A stretch of 64,000 nt of DNA from NCBI GenBank assembly GCA_945859605.1, contig OX243822.1, positions 18,128,058-18,192,057 on the forward strand. The letters run 5' to 3'. This DNA is from Lumbricus rubellus (taxonomy: Eukaryota > Annelida > Clitellata > Crassiclitellata > Lumbricidae). Of this stretch, positions 10,270-21,111 are shown piece after piece (position 1 is the stretch's first letter; every line of letters starts with the position of its first letter). A program made the position numbers and the translations under genes. The notes under the pieces are model-generated. The model was given only the letters and a program-made list of their open reading frames with translations. It did no database searches and had not been told where the DNA came from.

Positions 10270-13200
10270 GAATTGCCTTAAATATAACGAACAAAATACT
10301 CAGTTTCAAGAAGAAGTTGTTACATTGCTTTTAAGTGTGAAAAAACTAATGATGATGTCGAAAATTTCAGAGAAAATACACCATTTGATTTGGCAGTGAA
10401 ATTTTCTAAAAGAAATTGTGCTGCAATTCTCAAAGCACTTTAGGCCTAAGAGTCGCGGCGCCATTCGAATGCTACACGAATCAGACATGGACATGGTTGA
10501 CGAGAGAGGTCGAAACCCACTTCATCGGCTGATCAATGTGATCATATCACTCAATTATCTTAGAGCAATACCGGTGCAAAACGTGACAACAGACGAAATA
10601 GAAACAGAACATGACCAGAAAAGATTCGGAGCAATGGTCAATGGAATTCTTCTAAGACCTGGGAATTTCATTAGGTCAGCCTCTTCAATAGATTACAAGG
10701 AGAGGACGCCACTTCACTATGCTGCCATGGAACCATCCATGCAAGGCTCTCTAAATGACGGTCCACTGGCGGTGCTATTGAAATTGGGCGCCAACGTAAA
10801 TGCTGCTGACATATACGGTAAGACTCCTTTACATTACGTATCACAGAGCATACACTACGACCTTCTCGTCCGGGACGGAGCGGATGAAAACGCAAAAGAT
10901 ATATACGGATTTACACCTATAGATCTTAGGCAGCTAAGGGGGTGTGCCAGCAAAAGCAAATCAATAGAATTGAAAAGAGAAAACAGCCTGGTTCAGGCGT
11001 GCATAGATATAAGTCAAGTATTCAAAACTGATTATGTGACAGGATTATTTAAGCAAAGGGTGGTTGAAACATTTCGAATTTGCTCACAATCACCCCGCCT
11101 TCAACAAACACCAGAAAATCACCGGAAAATGCAATTTGGAGCTTATGGACCGAAAACGAATTTATTCTGCTCAACAGACGTCTAAGGCTTCTTAAATCAC
11201 ACATACAGCACTTCATTCAGCGTTTGGCGGATGGAATCAAGGAGAAAGACTGGCGTTTTGAGTGCCAGCCGTTTTTAGTCGGTAGCGCAGAGGAATAAAC
11301 AAAAGTATTCAGTTCAGCTGACTTTGATTTTAACTTCAGACTAATTAAATTTAGCGAATTTTGTGATCCGTTTCCACATCCAATGGGTCCAAAAGGATAC
11401 TTTCAATTTAGACGGAGGTCAAGTGTGGATACAATAATTTGGAGTGACGAAATGTTCGCATGTTTCTTCAACTCAGATCAGTGTTTATTGACTGACGAAG
11501 TAAATTCTAAATTTCAGATTATTTTGAAAGAGGTCTTACGTGGCAATAAGTTCTGGCAAGGTGAAGACCTTTTCGAATTGAACTTAGAACATATCAAGGG
11601 AAATAAGCGTGAGAAACCAGCTGGTTTGTGCAAAGCTTTGAAATTAATAATGATCAATCCCATTGACGATGGAAGCGGTGGCTTCCTTTTCGTCAACATA
11701 TCAATTGACATCGTTGCTTGTATTCGCGTGGAAAATTGGTGGCCAGAAGACCCACTTCCAGTTGGCACAAACCCGGATGTGAAAGCAGACGGTTGTACAT
11801 TCGTCTTTGACCAGCCACGTTTTGATACTTCAAAGAAACGTAATTGGCCGATAGACTTTATCTTCTCCGATACCTTTCCAAGAGTTTCATTTGCACAAGT
11901 AGAAACTCGAATCATGAAAGAAAGTTCTCCTTTAGTTAAGGCAGCTTATATTGTATGCAAGATGATAATTTCAAGGGAACTTACGCGGCTTACGCCTATA
12001 CCTTCTTATCAACTGAATACTTCTCTTCTCTTTTGCAAGGAGGCTCTTTATATCCGAAGTGGAAGTGAATCAAGAAACGAAGACCAATTTTCGCCAGAAC
12101 AACTCGCCTTCTGGGTCGAAAGAATCTTATTTTGCCTCACGGAGTTTAATCGACACGACGTTTATCCTATTTACTTTATGCCCTCGTTCAAACTGCAAGT
12201 ATCGCATATGAATGATTATAGTCACATAACGAGTTACTCTGCGAAGAAAATAACAGAAAGATGTAGACTTTCGTCTAAGATTCTCCGCGATCTATGACAT
12301 ATAGGCCTACATGTATCTTGACCTATGTCCAGACGATGCTGCAATTGATATACAGGGTGGGCCAAAAAAAGTAATCCCCTACGGCTTTTAGCCCATATCT
12401 TGGCCAAACATACGAATTTTTAAATGACACTTTACAGTCTTAAAGGCAATTCATATTTACGGACATTGATTCATATTTCAATCAAATATTTCAAACAGAA
12501 CAAAAGTTTCATCACTTTCAGTGAGGTCACCCACCGTTTTTTTGACGATTCAAAAACCCGACGCAACAAAAAAGTAACAAAAATCAATGAATTATTCTGG
12601 TCAATAGCTTGGCCATAAGTAAGAATATCGAAATGACTTCTTAGAGGCTTAAAGACAATGCATATCTAAACACGATGGCCAGATTTCATCAAAAGATTTC
12701 AAGCACAACAAACGTTATACCACTTTTAGTGAGGCCACTCCCCATTTTTAGACAATTCAAAGACATAACGCAGCAAAAAGTAGCAAATACACGAATTTAT
12801 TAAGTCTCATCTCAAATAATTGTTATCAAAGAGCCTTGATATTGCCGGATAGTCATTTATATTACTATTTAAAAAAGAAACAGGGTACGAGCGTAGCTGC
12901 ACGTCACTGAGAAGTCACTTAGCAAGATGACATCCAAATGGTAAATAAGGATTCTGTCAGATTCATCAACAGGTCAATCAAGAACTTTGCAAAGAGACTC
13001 AAAAGAAGTTTTGACACTGGAGGTGGGCACATTGAACACAAGTTGTGAAGCACTACCATGTTCATTTGACAACAGTTATTTGACATGAGACTTAATAAAA
13101 TTGTGTTTTTGTTACTTTTTGTTGCGTTTCGTTTTTGAATCGTCAAAAACGGCGGGTGGCCTCACTAAAAGTGGTATAACTTGTGTTGTGTTTGAGATAT

Positions 13201-13610
13201 TTTGATGAAATCTGGCCATCATGTGTAAAAATGAATTGTCTTTATGCCTGTAAAATTTCATTTCGAAATGTTTACTTCTGGCCATGATATTAGCAAAAAC
13301 CTACATTTTTCGCGTTTCGTTTTTGAATCGTCAAAAAACGGTGGGTTGCCTCACTAAAAGTGGTATAACTTTTGTTTTGTTTCACATATGGCGATGAAAT
13401 TTGGCTATTGTACGTGGATATGAATAACCTTCAAGACCGTGAAACTGGAATTGAAAAATTCCTTTTTTTGGCCAAGATGTTGACCAAAACGCGTAGGGGA
13501 TTACTTTTTTGGCCCACCCTGTACATGTGTAAGCTTACCTATAGTTCGAGACGAAGATGGCGACGAAAGATTTTATGCAGATTATGATAAATGATGACAA
13601 GTAAAAATGC
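10270..13610 (+). pseudogene. ankyrin-repeat/cGAS-like (Mab-21) nucleotidyltransferase, broken copy 1
   Basis: This copy is homologous to about residues 1500-2173 of the intact gene at 31198-37719. 10270-10440 matches the LLL...NTPFDLAV ankyrin unit. 10418-11130 gives three ankyrin units (GRNPLHRL, RTPLHYAA, KTPLHYV). 11120-12297 gives the nucleotidyltransferase domain. The frame breaks near 10440, again between about 11090 and 11160, and at an in-frame TAA at 11296-11298 just after the VGS motif, where the intact gene has GAA. Otherwise the domain is well kept: ADFDFNF, then SIDIVAC, then the WWPEDPLPVG segment and the Mab-21-like C-terminal helices ending YFMPSFK. It shifts frame again near 12290. 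A mariner element (12353-13521) interrupts the last part, and the match resumes at about 13534. I infer a recent pseudogene, though a shortened protein from ATG 11383 cannot be excluded. Confidence 0.85.
12353..13521 (+). mobile_element. mariner-like element D, decayed, inserted in pseudogene copy 1
   Basis: Terminal inverted repeats CAGGGTGGGCCAAAAAAAGT and its complement near 13495-13521 are flanked by a TA duplication. About 12930-13048 reads (plus strand) INRSIKNFAKRLKR...TGGGHIEHKL followed by a stop, the typical end of a mariner-type transposase. The rest of the transposase is gone. Internally the element carries several copies of a GGTATAACTTTTGTT-like word in both orientations. Relatives lie at 28849-29092 and 48224-48640. 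Confidence 0.85.
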
Positions 13611-13740
13611 AATGAACTATACAAGCGAAACGTCAAAGTGCAGCACAAAATAATTGCATTTGATATTGCCTTCGGTCCAACATTTAAAGTTTACACACGG
13701 GCACACGACAGAAAATCGATGGCACAGAGGGGTTGATGGG
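13611..13740 (+). other. 3' flank of pseudogene copy 1, shared with the other copies
   Basis: The words ATAATTGCATTT, TTTAAAGTTTACACACGG and CACACGACAGAAAATCGATG recur, slightly changed, after pseudogene copy 2 (19770-19860). Part of them (TACACACGGTCATACG) recurs after the intact gene (37790-37830). This shows the copies were duplicated as DNA segments including the 3' flank. Confidence 0.65.
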
Positions 13741-13742
13741 AA

Positions 13743-13843
13743 ATACTACACACAGAATAGGCCTAACCGTCTGAAAGATTCGAAACCATTAATGGGTTCG
13801 AATCTTTCAGACGGTTAGGCGGCTTAGGCCTATTCTGTGTGTA
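13743..13843. repeat. palindrome, arms about 40 bp
   Basis: CACACAGAATAGGCCTAACC...GATTCGAA is followed after about 12 bases by its reverse complement, with a GGCTTA insertion in one arm. No protein is encoded. Confidence 0.85.
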
Positions 13844-14285
13844 AAAGTTTTACTTGTCGCGTTACAACCATTTGAGCTACCGTACCCCGTGTTTTGATAT
13901 TGTTTTCTGTACACGAATTACTAATTTGGATATATTTTATTAGTATTGAGAATTTTGAGCAGCATAATTCTGTGATTAGCTTCGCGTCTGTGAATATTAT
14001 AATTATGATAACTTTGGCGACTTGTCCTGTGCAGTCTACCTAAGTATGGGATGCACCTAATTTTGGACTTAAATGTCAACAGGAAATGTATTTCGTTCGC
14101 CGCTTTAAGATAAACTAGTCCACCGGCAGTATCTGCTACAATGAAGAATCGAGCGCTGTTTGTGGTCAATAGCTTGTAATATATTCTAGCCAAATGACGT
14201 GATACCACAATAGGCTTCGTAGCCTAATACGGAAATCGTTGCTGATCCTTCAACATAGCTGAGCAACATAGCTTACAGTTGCTGA
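13844..14285. other. spacer, no gene seen
   Basis: AT-rich with no recognisable gene or repeat, except that ACCGGCAGTATCTGCTACAATGAAGAATCGAG-like sequence at about 14120-14150 is repeated at 14500-14530 inside the LINE fragment. Confidence 0.4.
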
Positions 14286-14289
14286 AGCC

Positions 14290-14715
14290 TTTGAAACCTA
14301 CGAAGCGACCATGACTGATCTGATCGACCGATTTCATCCAATGCGACAAGTTACGATACGCCGAAACCTCAGCTCGCCTTGGTTCGATAGTGAGTGCCAC
14401 TTTTTGAGACGACGTGCTCGCTGCCTGTAGAGAAGATACAGGCGCACCAATCTACCATCGAACCACACCACCTGGGTGCAGTATGTTTTCATCGCATGCA
14501 CCGGCAGTATCTGCTACAATGAAGAATCGAGCCTTTTCTGTGGTTGGTCCGGCTGTCTGGAATGGCCTTCCTTTTGAGCTGCGCCTACACTCTGGATCTC
14601 TACAATGATCGTTCCTTACTAAACTTAAAACTGTTCTTTTTTGGCGCGCTGGATCGGGTGCGCCTCTGAGTAGTTTTTACTTTAAGGAGCGCTATATAAA
14701 TGTCCGAATGAGTGA
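14290..14715 (+). mobile_element. L2/CR1-like LINE 3' end, decayed
   Basis: The plus-strand translation shows a linker piece (CHFLRRRARCLERRYRRT) and then AFSVVGPAVWNGLPFELRLH with LKTVLFW following. This is the usual C-terminal segment of L2/CR1-type reverse transcriptases. The element ends AAGGAGCGCTATATAAATG plus an (AATG/AATA)n tail. This identifies the common GCGCTATATAAAT tail in the window as a LINE 3' end that SINEs share. Confidence 0.7.
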
Positions 14716-16382
14716 ATAAATACAATAGGACTAGTGTTTGTGGTCAAGCCCGGTCAACCCTCATAAATTGTATAGCAAGCTTGTGTCTGTTCTGCTAGTG
14801 GTTAAAATTGGTGTTAATTAAGATTGTTTCATAATGGTCGTAGGCCTACTGCATTGTGTAATTTTGAAAAATAAACGAAGAATATTATTATTAATGACGT
14901 TTGATAGATTCTGTTTTTTTACACTATGAATGCCTTTTCTTAGGGCGATACGTTGCATCAATGTATACAACAACGAGGAAAAACGTTGTCCGTATAAGAA
15001 ACAGTCACTTGCTTAGCCATCGGACAGAGCGTTGACAAATTTCGAGTCTTATTGAAATACACGAGGCACGATCAACCGTTGCTGGCATCCGTTAGCAGAA
15101 GACTAGGCCTACGTGTGCTGGTTTCGGCAACACGAGTATAACAAGTTTTCCGATATTTGTTATTTTACAATTCAGAAAATCCTTCTTCGTTATTTTATTG
15201 CTAGTCAATAACGTAAAACAGCGCATTTACAGTTTAACAGAATTTTCAGCCTAGGGCTAAGGGTAACAAGGAGGACGGGAAGAGATGGTCATCCTGCAAA
15301 GTTAAGATCAACAATGATCTACGAGATAAACCCCAGAGGCAGTTGCGATTGTCGTCCAGTTAAAGGTTGCTCATAGGACTCTCCGCCCAATTAAAAATAA
15401 TATTGACAACATTGTCAACATGAAAGTCAGGAAAATAAAATCAGATAAAAATAATAATCATGTTGAAACCAGCCTTGACGTAAAAAAACATTATTTGCCA
15501 GCTTACTTTTTATGATGTAGGGAGACCTAACATAAAGTCGGACATCAGGTAAAGTCGGACAAAATTTTCGCCGACCTGCCACGCAGAAGAGACTTCGATC
15601 ACCAGGTGGCAGTATCATAGATTGTATTTGCAGAGGGTCCATCTAATGATTAAGACTTTACAACCTTCAAGGGATCGTTTACTTAATTTTAAGACGTCGA
15701 TTACTATCGATACATGTCGGATTTGTAGCATTTTGCAAGCTGACATAATGAAATCCATAATTTACTGTTAAGGGTTAATGATAATTTTAATTGTCGAGGA
15801 GGAAAAGCTTGAATTTTTAGCACATAGATTACAGTATAATATCTGTTTTGCGTAACTTGTTTGAAGGATATTGAATTAGTGTCATGTTTGAAACTAGACC
15901 TATTTGCTGTCCGACTTTGCCATATAGGCTTGTGTCAAAGTCGGACAACATTATTGCACCCGGCTGTGAAGTGTCCGACTTTGACAAAACCAGGTTCACG
16001 CTAATGCTTCATAAGCAAACCAAGGCTTGAATTTTGTAAAAAGGTTTTAAAAGAATTTAAAAGATCTAGATTTCATATGTTTTTGTAGGCCTAGGTAGTC
16101 GAGTTTTATATAATATAGACATTAAAGGCCAAAGGAAACTGGTTTACGTGTAACGTTATGTCTATAGGCCTATATAGGCTATGGCATAACGATCCTCATG
16201 TTACCTAACGATCCTCATGACAATTTTAGTAAAATAAGTGTTTTTCAGACGTTGAAATATATGGGGTCTCTGATGATTATTTTTGCACTTGTTAGGAATG
16301 TTTCAGATAATTATTAGAAAAGTTCTTATTCTTTTCGGCTTTTTATGGATCTAGATTTCATAGGTTTTTGTAGGCCTAGGTA
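14716..16382. other. spacer with dispersed GTCCGACTTT words, no gene seen
   Basis: AAAGTCGGAC or its complement occurs at 15534, 15551, 15909, 15936 and 15973, and again at 17769 and 18030 (partial) beyond hAT element C. No convincing coding region was found. Confidence 0.45.
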
Positions 16383-17514
16383 CAGAGGCGTAGCCACATG
16401 AAGGCAGGAGGAGGCAGTTGCCTCCTCTTGGATTTTCCCGTATTTGCCTCCTCTTGCCCGAACTCCATCGCCATACAAATCTGCATGCAAATGATGCAAT
16501 TTACTTACTTACTGCACTGTTCAAGCGAATGTTGTACCGTACGGCGTATACTATTTCCTGACACACAGACACAGTTTTCGTTTCCGGTAACAAACGCCTA
16601 ACTTCAGTATTTTTCAAGTAAATTGTACTAATCGAATTATTGTGTATTATCGTCATTCCGACTCATTCGTCAATTCGTCAATAGTCATTTTTATGTCTGC
16701 GGGGCCGCCAAATAAGAAACTTCGACAGATTGTGCTATCTTTTGCCAGCCAAAAGCCAGCGAAGAAATACACAGGTAACGACAGGTTATTAGTAATAACG
16801 CCTATGGTTATTAGTTATAATTAGTAACGAAGCTTCTCTTGAAGAAAAGACCTAGTTTCATCAATCCAACTTTATATACTTACGGAAACAATTATTTCCA
16901 TCATCCAACTTCTATTTAATCAAACTTCCATTTAGGCAAGAAATCATTCTCATCAATCCCTGCAGCTTCCATTTTAAAGCAACAATGTAAAATAATTTAG
17001 CAACGTAAACTAGGGTTTAACCGTTATACCGTTAGGATTAGTAAATAGTAATTATGGTAACTTTGTAAGGGGCTTCTATCCCCCCTAAACAACCGGGCTC
17101 AATCCCTCTCCTTCCCCCCTACTGTGAGTGGAGAGATCTGTTAAAAAATTAACATCTTTAATAGTCAGTAGATACAGAACTTGTCAAAATTACTGCAATG
17201 AAAGACAAGTTGAACTCATAACTTATGTGAACTTCTCACAATTTCATGCTCGTAAAATTTTTACGTTCACATACTGATGTTCTCTATACTTAAAATAATG
17301 GCGGCAGAAGCTTTGCAACTGCTAGTTTCAGACATGCTTAAAAAGTAATTGCTGTGAATTATACTACCCCTAAAAAAAAGGTCGTCAGGAAAAAAAAGTC
17401 TACGATTTTCGTCTATTGTTCCATGGATAAATTTTGCCTCCTCTTGTTTGCTCCATGGGTACATTTTGCCTCCTCTTGTGCCTCCTCTTGAAAAGAGGTC
17501 TGGCTACGCCACTG
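16383..17514 (+). mobile_element. hAT element C with 8-bp target duplication CCTAGGTA
   Basis: The element begins CAGAGGCGTAGCCAC and ends TGGCTACGCCACTG. CCTAGGTA precedes (16375-16382) and follows (17515-17522) as a perfect 8-bp duplication, diagnostic of hAT. At 16693 an ATG opens MSAGPPNKKLRQIVLSFASQ..., ending at a GTAACG donor, which resembles the first exon of the transposase in element A. Both ends carry repeated GCCTCCTCTTG words. No full transposase is present. Confidence 0.9.
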
Positions 17515-17522
17515 CCTAGGTA

Positions 17523-18270
17523 GTGCGAGTTTTATATAATATAGGCATAGGCATTCTCTGTTTGCCTGCTTTGCAGTTAGATTTTCATGCTAGTCTGATG
17601 GTATGCCCTGAGAGCAATCTTTTCGATATTATTGAAAAGATCGAATGTAGGCAAGTATAGGCCTACTGGCATTTGACTGATTTTACTTCAGTTATTTTTA
17701 AATGTTCAATGTTATCTTACAGTTAAATTTGACACAGATCTTGATGAAAATCGGTCAGTTTTTTTATTGTCCGACTTTAACAAAATAAGGTCGAATCAAC
17801 AAATTATTGTCCAGGTTTACCAACCAAAGTGTTCAGGTTTACCCGAAAAGCAGAAAACTGAAATTTCGCCAGCTCGCTGTACTTGGCACACTCCTGATCG
17901 AATTCATTTAAAATTGGCCAGGTTTAACTTATTGTATCAGTTGAATGAGATGATAAGCTATCCAATAAACTTTACATCATGTAGATGTGACGCTCCGTTA
18001 CGGAGTAACCTCGGTCAGAACAAAAGGGTGTCCGACTTATATGATAAGACCCTAGATGCCATTTCGTTATATTTTTTAGACTTCTTATAGTTTTTATAAA
18101 TGTTTATTGCACCAAATCATAATCTTCAAAATAAAATCAGAAAAATTAGGTAAGCATAATTTCATTCATTATTACATCACTTGCAAGCGTACAATGGGAA
18201 ATAGCCTACAGCATAACACATGGTTATAATACGTGGAATTAGTAACTAGTAAGTAAAAATTGATAGGAAA
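17523..18270. other. spacer, no gene seen
   Basis: Continues the DNA interrupted by hAT element C. It contains two further GTCCGACTT words. The 107-codon open frame from 17767 has no recognisable domain. Confidence 0.4.
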
Positions 18271-18274
18271 TCTG

Positions 18275-18392
18275 TATATGGGACAAAAAGTGCAGATAAG
18301 AATAGATGGAGAATATTCAGAACAAGGGAAGGTTCGACGGGGTGAGACAGGGATACCCACTGTCACCTCTATTGTTCAACATATACCGTGTG
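18275..18392 (+). mobile_element. LINE reverse transcriptase fragment
   Basis: With one frame change the plus strand reads the block VQIRIDGEYSEQGKVRRG, then a (V)RQG-P-SPLLFNIY-like core, the palm motif of non-LTR reverse transcriptases. Only about 110 bases remain. Confidence 0.55.
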
Positions 18393-18465
18393 GCCCATTA
18401 AAAAACTTTCCCAAACTTTGTTAAAGTAAATTGAATCGGAGTACACCAAACTAATAATAATTCAT
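18393..18465 (+). mobile_element. mariner-type terminal fragment
   Basis: CCGTGTGGCCCATTAAAAAA followed by CTTTCCCAAACTTTG looks like one end of a Tc1/mariner element. It abuts the start of pseudogene copy 2. Confidence 0.35.
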
Positions 18466-19742
18466 ATTTAAGCCATCAGTGAAAAACTTCATTGAGCGTT
18501 TGGCCGATGGCATAAAGGAGAAGGACTGGCGATTTGAGTGCCAACCGACTTTAGTCGGCATCGCCAAAGAAGAAACAAAAGCCGTCATTTATGAAGACTT
18601 CGATGTTAACTTCAAAATGAATAAATTCAGCCAACTCTGTGACCCATTTCCACATCCCCTGGGTCCGAACGGATACTTTGAACTGAGGAGGAAGACGAGT
18701 GCGGATGCAGAGGATCATATTGACGAGACGTTTCGTTCTTTCTTCAACTGACGTCGGCGACTGTGGCCGTCTTTTTGTCAGCATATCGATTGACATCGTT
18801 GCTTGTGTTCACGTGGAAGGATGGTGGCCAGAAGATCCATTGCCGGTTGGTATAGACCCTGTTGTGAAAGCAAACGGTTGTTCATGCGTATTTGATCAGC
18901 CACGTTTTGATAGACTAATTCACAGAAACGTGATTGTATTGGCCGATTGATATAAATGTCTTCTCCGATACCCCGGTACCTTTACAAGAATTTTCATTTG
19001 CGCCAGTAGAAAGTCGACTCATAAAAGAAATCACAGCTGTAATTAAGGCAGCGTATTGTTTATAAGATGATACTTTTCGAGCAGATAGCTACTTATCGAT
19101 TGAAGACTTCTGTTCGCTTTTGCATGGATTCTCTTTATGCCACAAAATTTAATGGAAGTGAAGCACGAAACGATGATGAAATTTCGTCAGAGCAACTCGC
19201 CTTCTGGGTCGAAAGGATCTTGTTTTGCCTCACGCAGTTTAGGCCTTTACACTTTATAAGATGATACTTTTACTAGATTAGTATCCGTCTTTTGATGTGG
19301 GAGCGCCGCTTGTGGCTGCTCGCGGGATATTGCCTATAGCTCTGTACATTAAGGCGCACTTGTAACGGCATGGCTGTGGTACTGCGCCATATAAATCGTC
19401 GTAAATATTAGGCCTAATCGACATGATGTTTTCCCTTGTTACTTCATGCCGTCGTTCAGACAGCAAGTAAAACATATGAATCGTTCCGATTTCGTAAAGT
19501 GTAACTTTTCGAATGACATAACAGAGGTAGATCAAGGCAATCATCTAAGATTCTCTTACGTCTTAGGCATTTACCTTGACCTATGTGAGGCTATGTCCAG
19601 ATGATAATGCAATTATTGATATACCTATAGGTCGAAATGAAGACGACGACGAAAGATTTTATGCGGATAATGATCCAAACTGGGAAGAATTTGATCGAGA
19701 AGAATTCGTTAGAAAGCTATCGTCAGGTAGCTACAAATAATT
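18466..19742 (+). pseudogene. cGAS-like (Mab-21) nucleotidyltransferase, broken copy 2
   Basis: Only the nucleotidyltransferase part of the ankyrin/cGAS-like gene is kept, matching about residues 1780-2173 of the intact copy. 18479-18751 reads FIERLADGI...FECQPTLVGI...EDFDVNF...YFELRRKTS and stops at 18749. About 70 residues are then missing and the match resumes with SISIDIVACVHV in another frame (18775-18950). Later pieces (LAFWVERILFCLTQF, YFMPSFRQQV, the end FDREEFVRKLSS) lie in several frames. The motif serine is changed (VGS to VGI). A short foreign insertion with a GCGCCATATAAAT tail sits at about 19270-19410. This is clearly a pseudogene. Confidence 0.85.
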
Positions 19743-21103
19743 GAATCAATACATTCTTATGTACTGCAACATAAAATAATTGCATTTTATATTGTTTTCT
19801 ATCATACAAATTTTAAAGGTTTACACACGGTCACACAACAGAAATTCGAAGGCGCAAAAGAGGACGTAAAAGAGAGGGTAAACCCGCAAAGTAAGGATTA
19901 CCTAGCCCATAGGCCTATATATCTACCAGAGAGCAAATACACCCAGAGGCGGCTTCGATTGTATTCTAGTTCAAGTTTCCTCGTAATTCTATCCGCCCTA
20001 TGCAGATGATTATATAGGAAATTATCGGAAAGCCAAGAAAGTAGAATCCGGTTAGAATTGATCTGTTGTATTCTGCCTTTGCACAACAATAACTTTTTTA
20101 GAGTTTACTGGGGCTGAAGTTGCCGCCTAGTGATTTGTTTCTTAGGATTTTTTTAAAATCACCTTCCAAATAAAATGTTTATTGCACAGATCATAATCTC
20201 CGAAAAGTAATAATAGGCCTAAGTAAGCAAGTAAGTGCATTCATCATTACACCACTTTAAACACACATTAATTAGCAGGCATACCTTCGTTTGCAAAATT
20301 CCACCATGCTGGAGATGAATAAAGGTCAATATCATTCGTCAGTAATTATGTGGTGGAACCTCATGGAGTCGGTCACATAAAGATGACAATTCCATGGGCC
20401 GACGCTCGAATACACAAAAATATGCAAGCACATGTACAATGCACCCAGTGTGTTTTCGTTGTCGCAGGTGTTAGGATTCAACCTTCCGCTATTCTTCTAA
20501 CACCTCAGCTAATCAGTGCTACTTTCTGCGCTGGTCTAATTGATGCTAAGTGTCACGATGAACGAAAATATTATGTCAGTGAAGCAAAATAATGCGCAAA
20601 ATTTGGAAGAGACAATATTGGCCGACAGACACACAACAAGGTCGAGCCAGCCAATGGATTCCAACAACAGCAGACAGGTAGCATGAATGGAAGTTCGAGA
20701 GTATTTTTATGCCGCCTCCTCCTCAAAACTGGCTACTCAGAGGAGCTCCAGATCCAACCTCTGAGTCATAATATGACGTAGGCTATAACCAGGGTCGTAG
20801 CAACAAAGAACGTGGCCCACCTCCTGGCCTCCGAACATTATGTCCGGTGCGCGGTGGGGCACCATACAATGCAGAAACTGGAAGGCAGTATTTATTTTCA
20901 ACAATAAATACACAGGATTCATATAATGCATAGACTACGTAAGCCTACAGTCCACATGTATTCCGTATTTACTTCACGGTTTTGTCAGTAAAACCGACAT
21001 GAATTGTGCAATGGCGTCAACAAAATATGTCACTTACCTAGCTATACATGTATCTTACATTTTTGCCACTTTCAGGGGCCCCCTTTCTTGCGGGCCCCCT
21101 TCG
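19743..21103. other. 3' flank of copy 2 and spacer, no gene seen
   Basis: 19770-19860 matches the flanks of the other copies (TTTACACACGGTCACACAAC). The remainder carries no recognisable gene. 20785-21103 and 22470-22500 together resemble the two ends of an older hAT element (CAGGGTCGTAGC and CTACGCCTCTG) into which the next element inserted, but no target duplication was found. Confidence 0.4.
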
Positions 21104-21111
21104 ATCGGAGG

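Noticed and set aside
17767..18090. 107-codon plus-strand frame
   Set aside because: No domain, no splice context and ordinary AT-rich composition; it contains two dispersed GTCCGACTT words.
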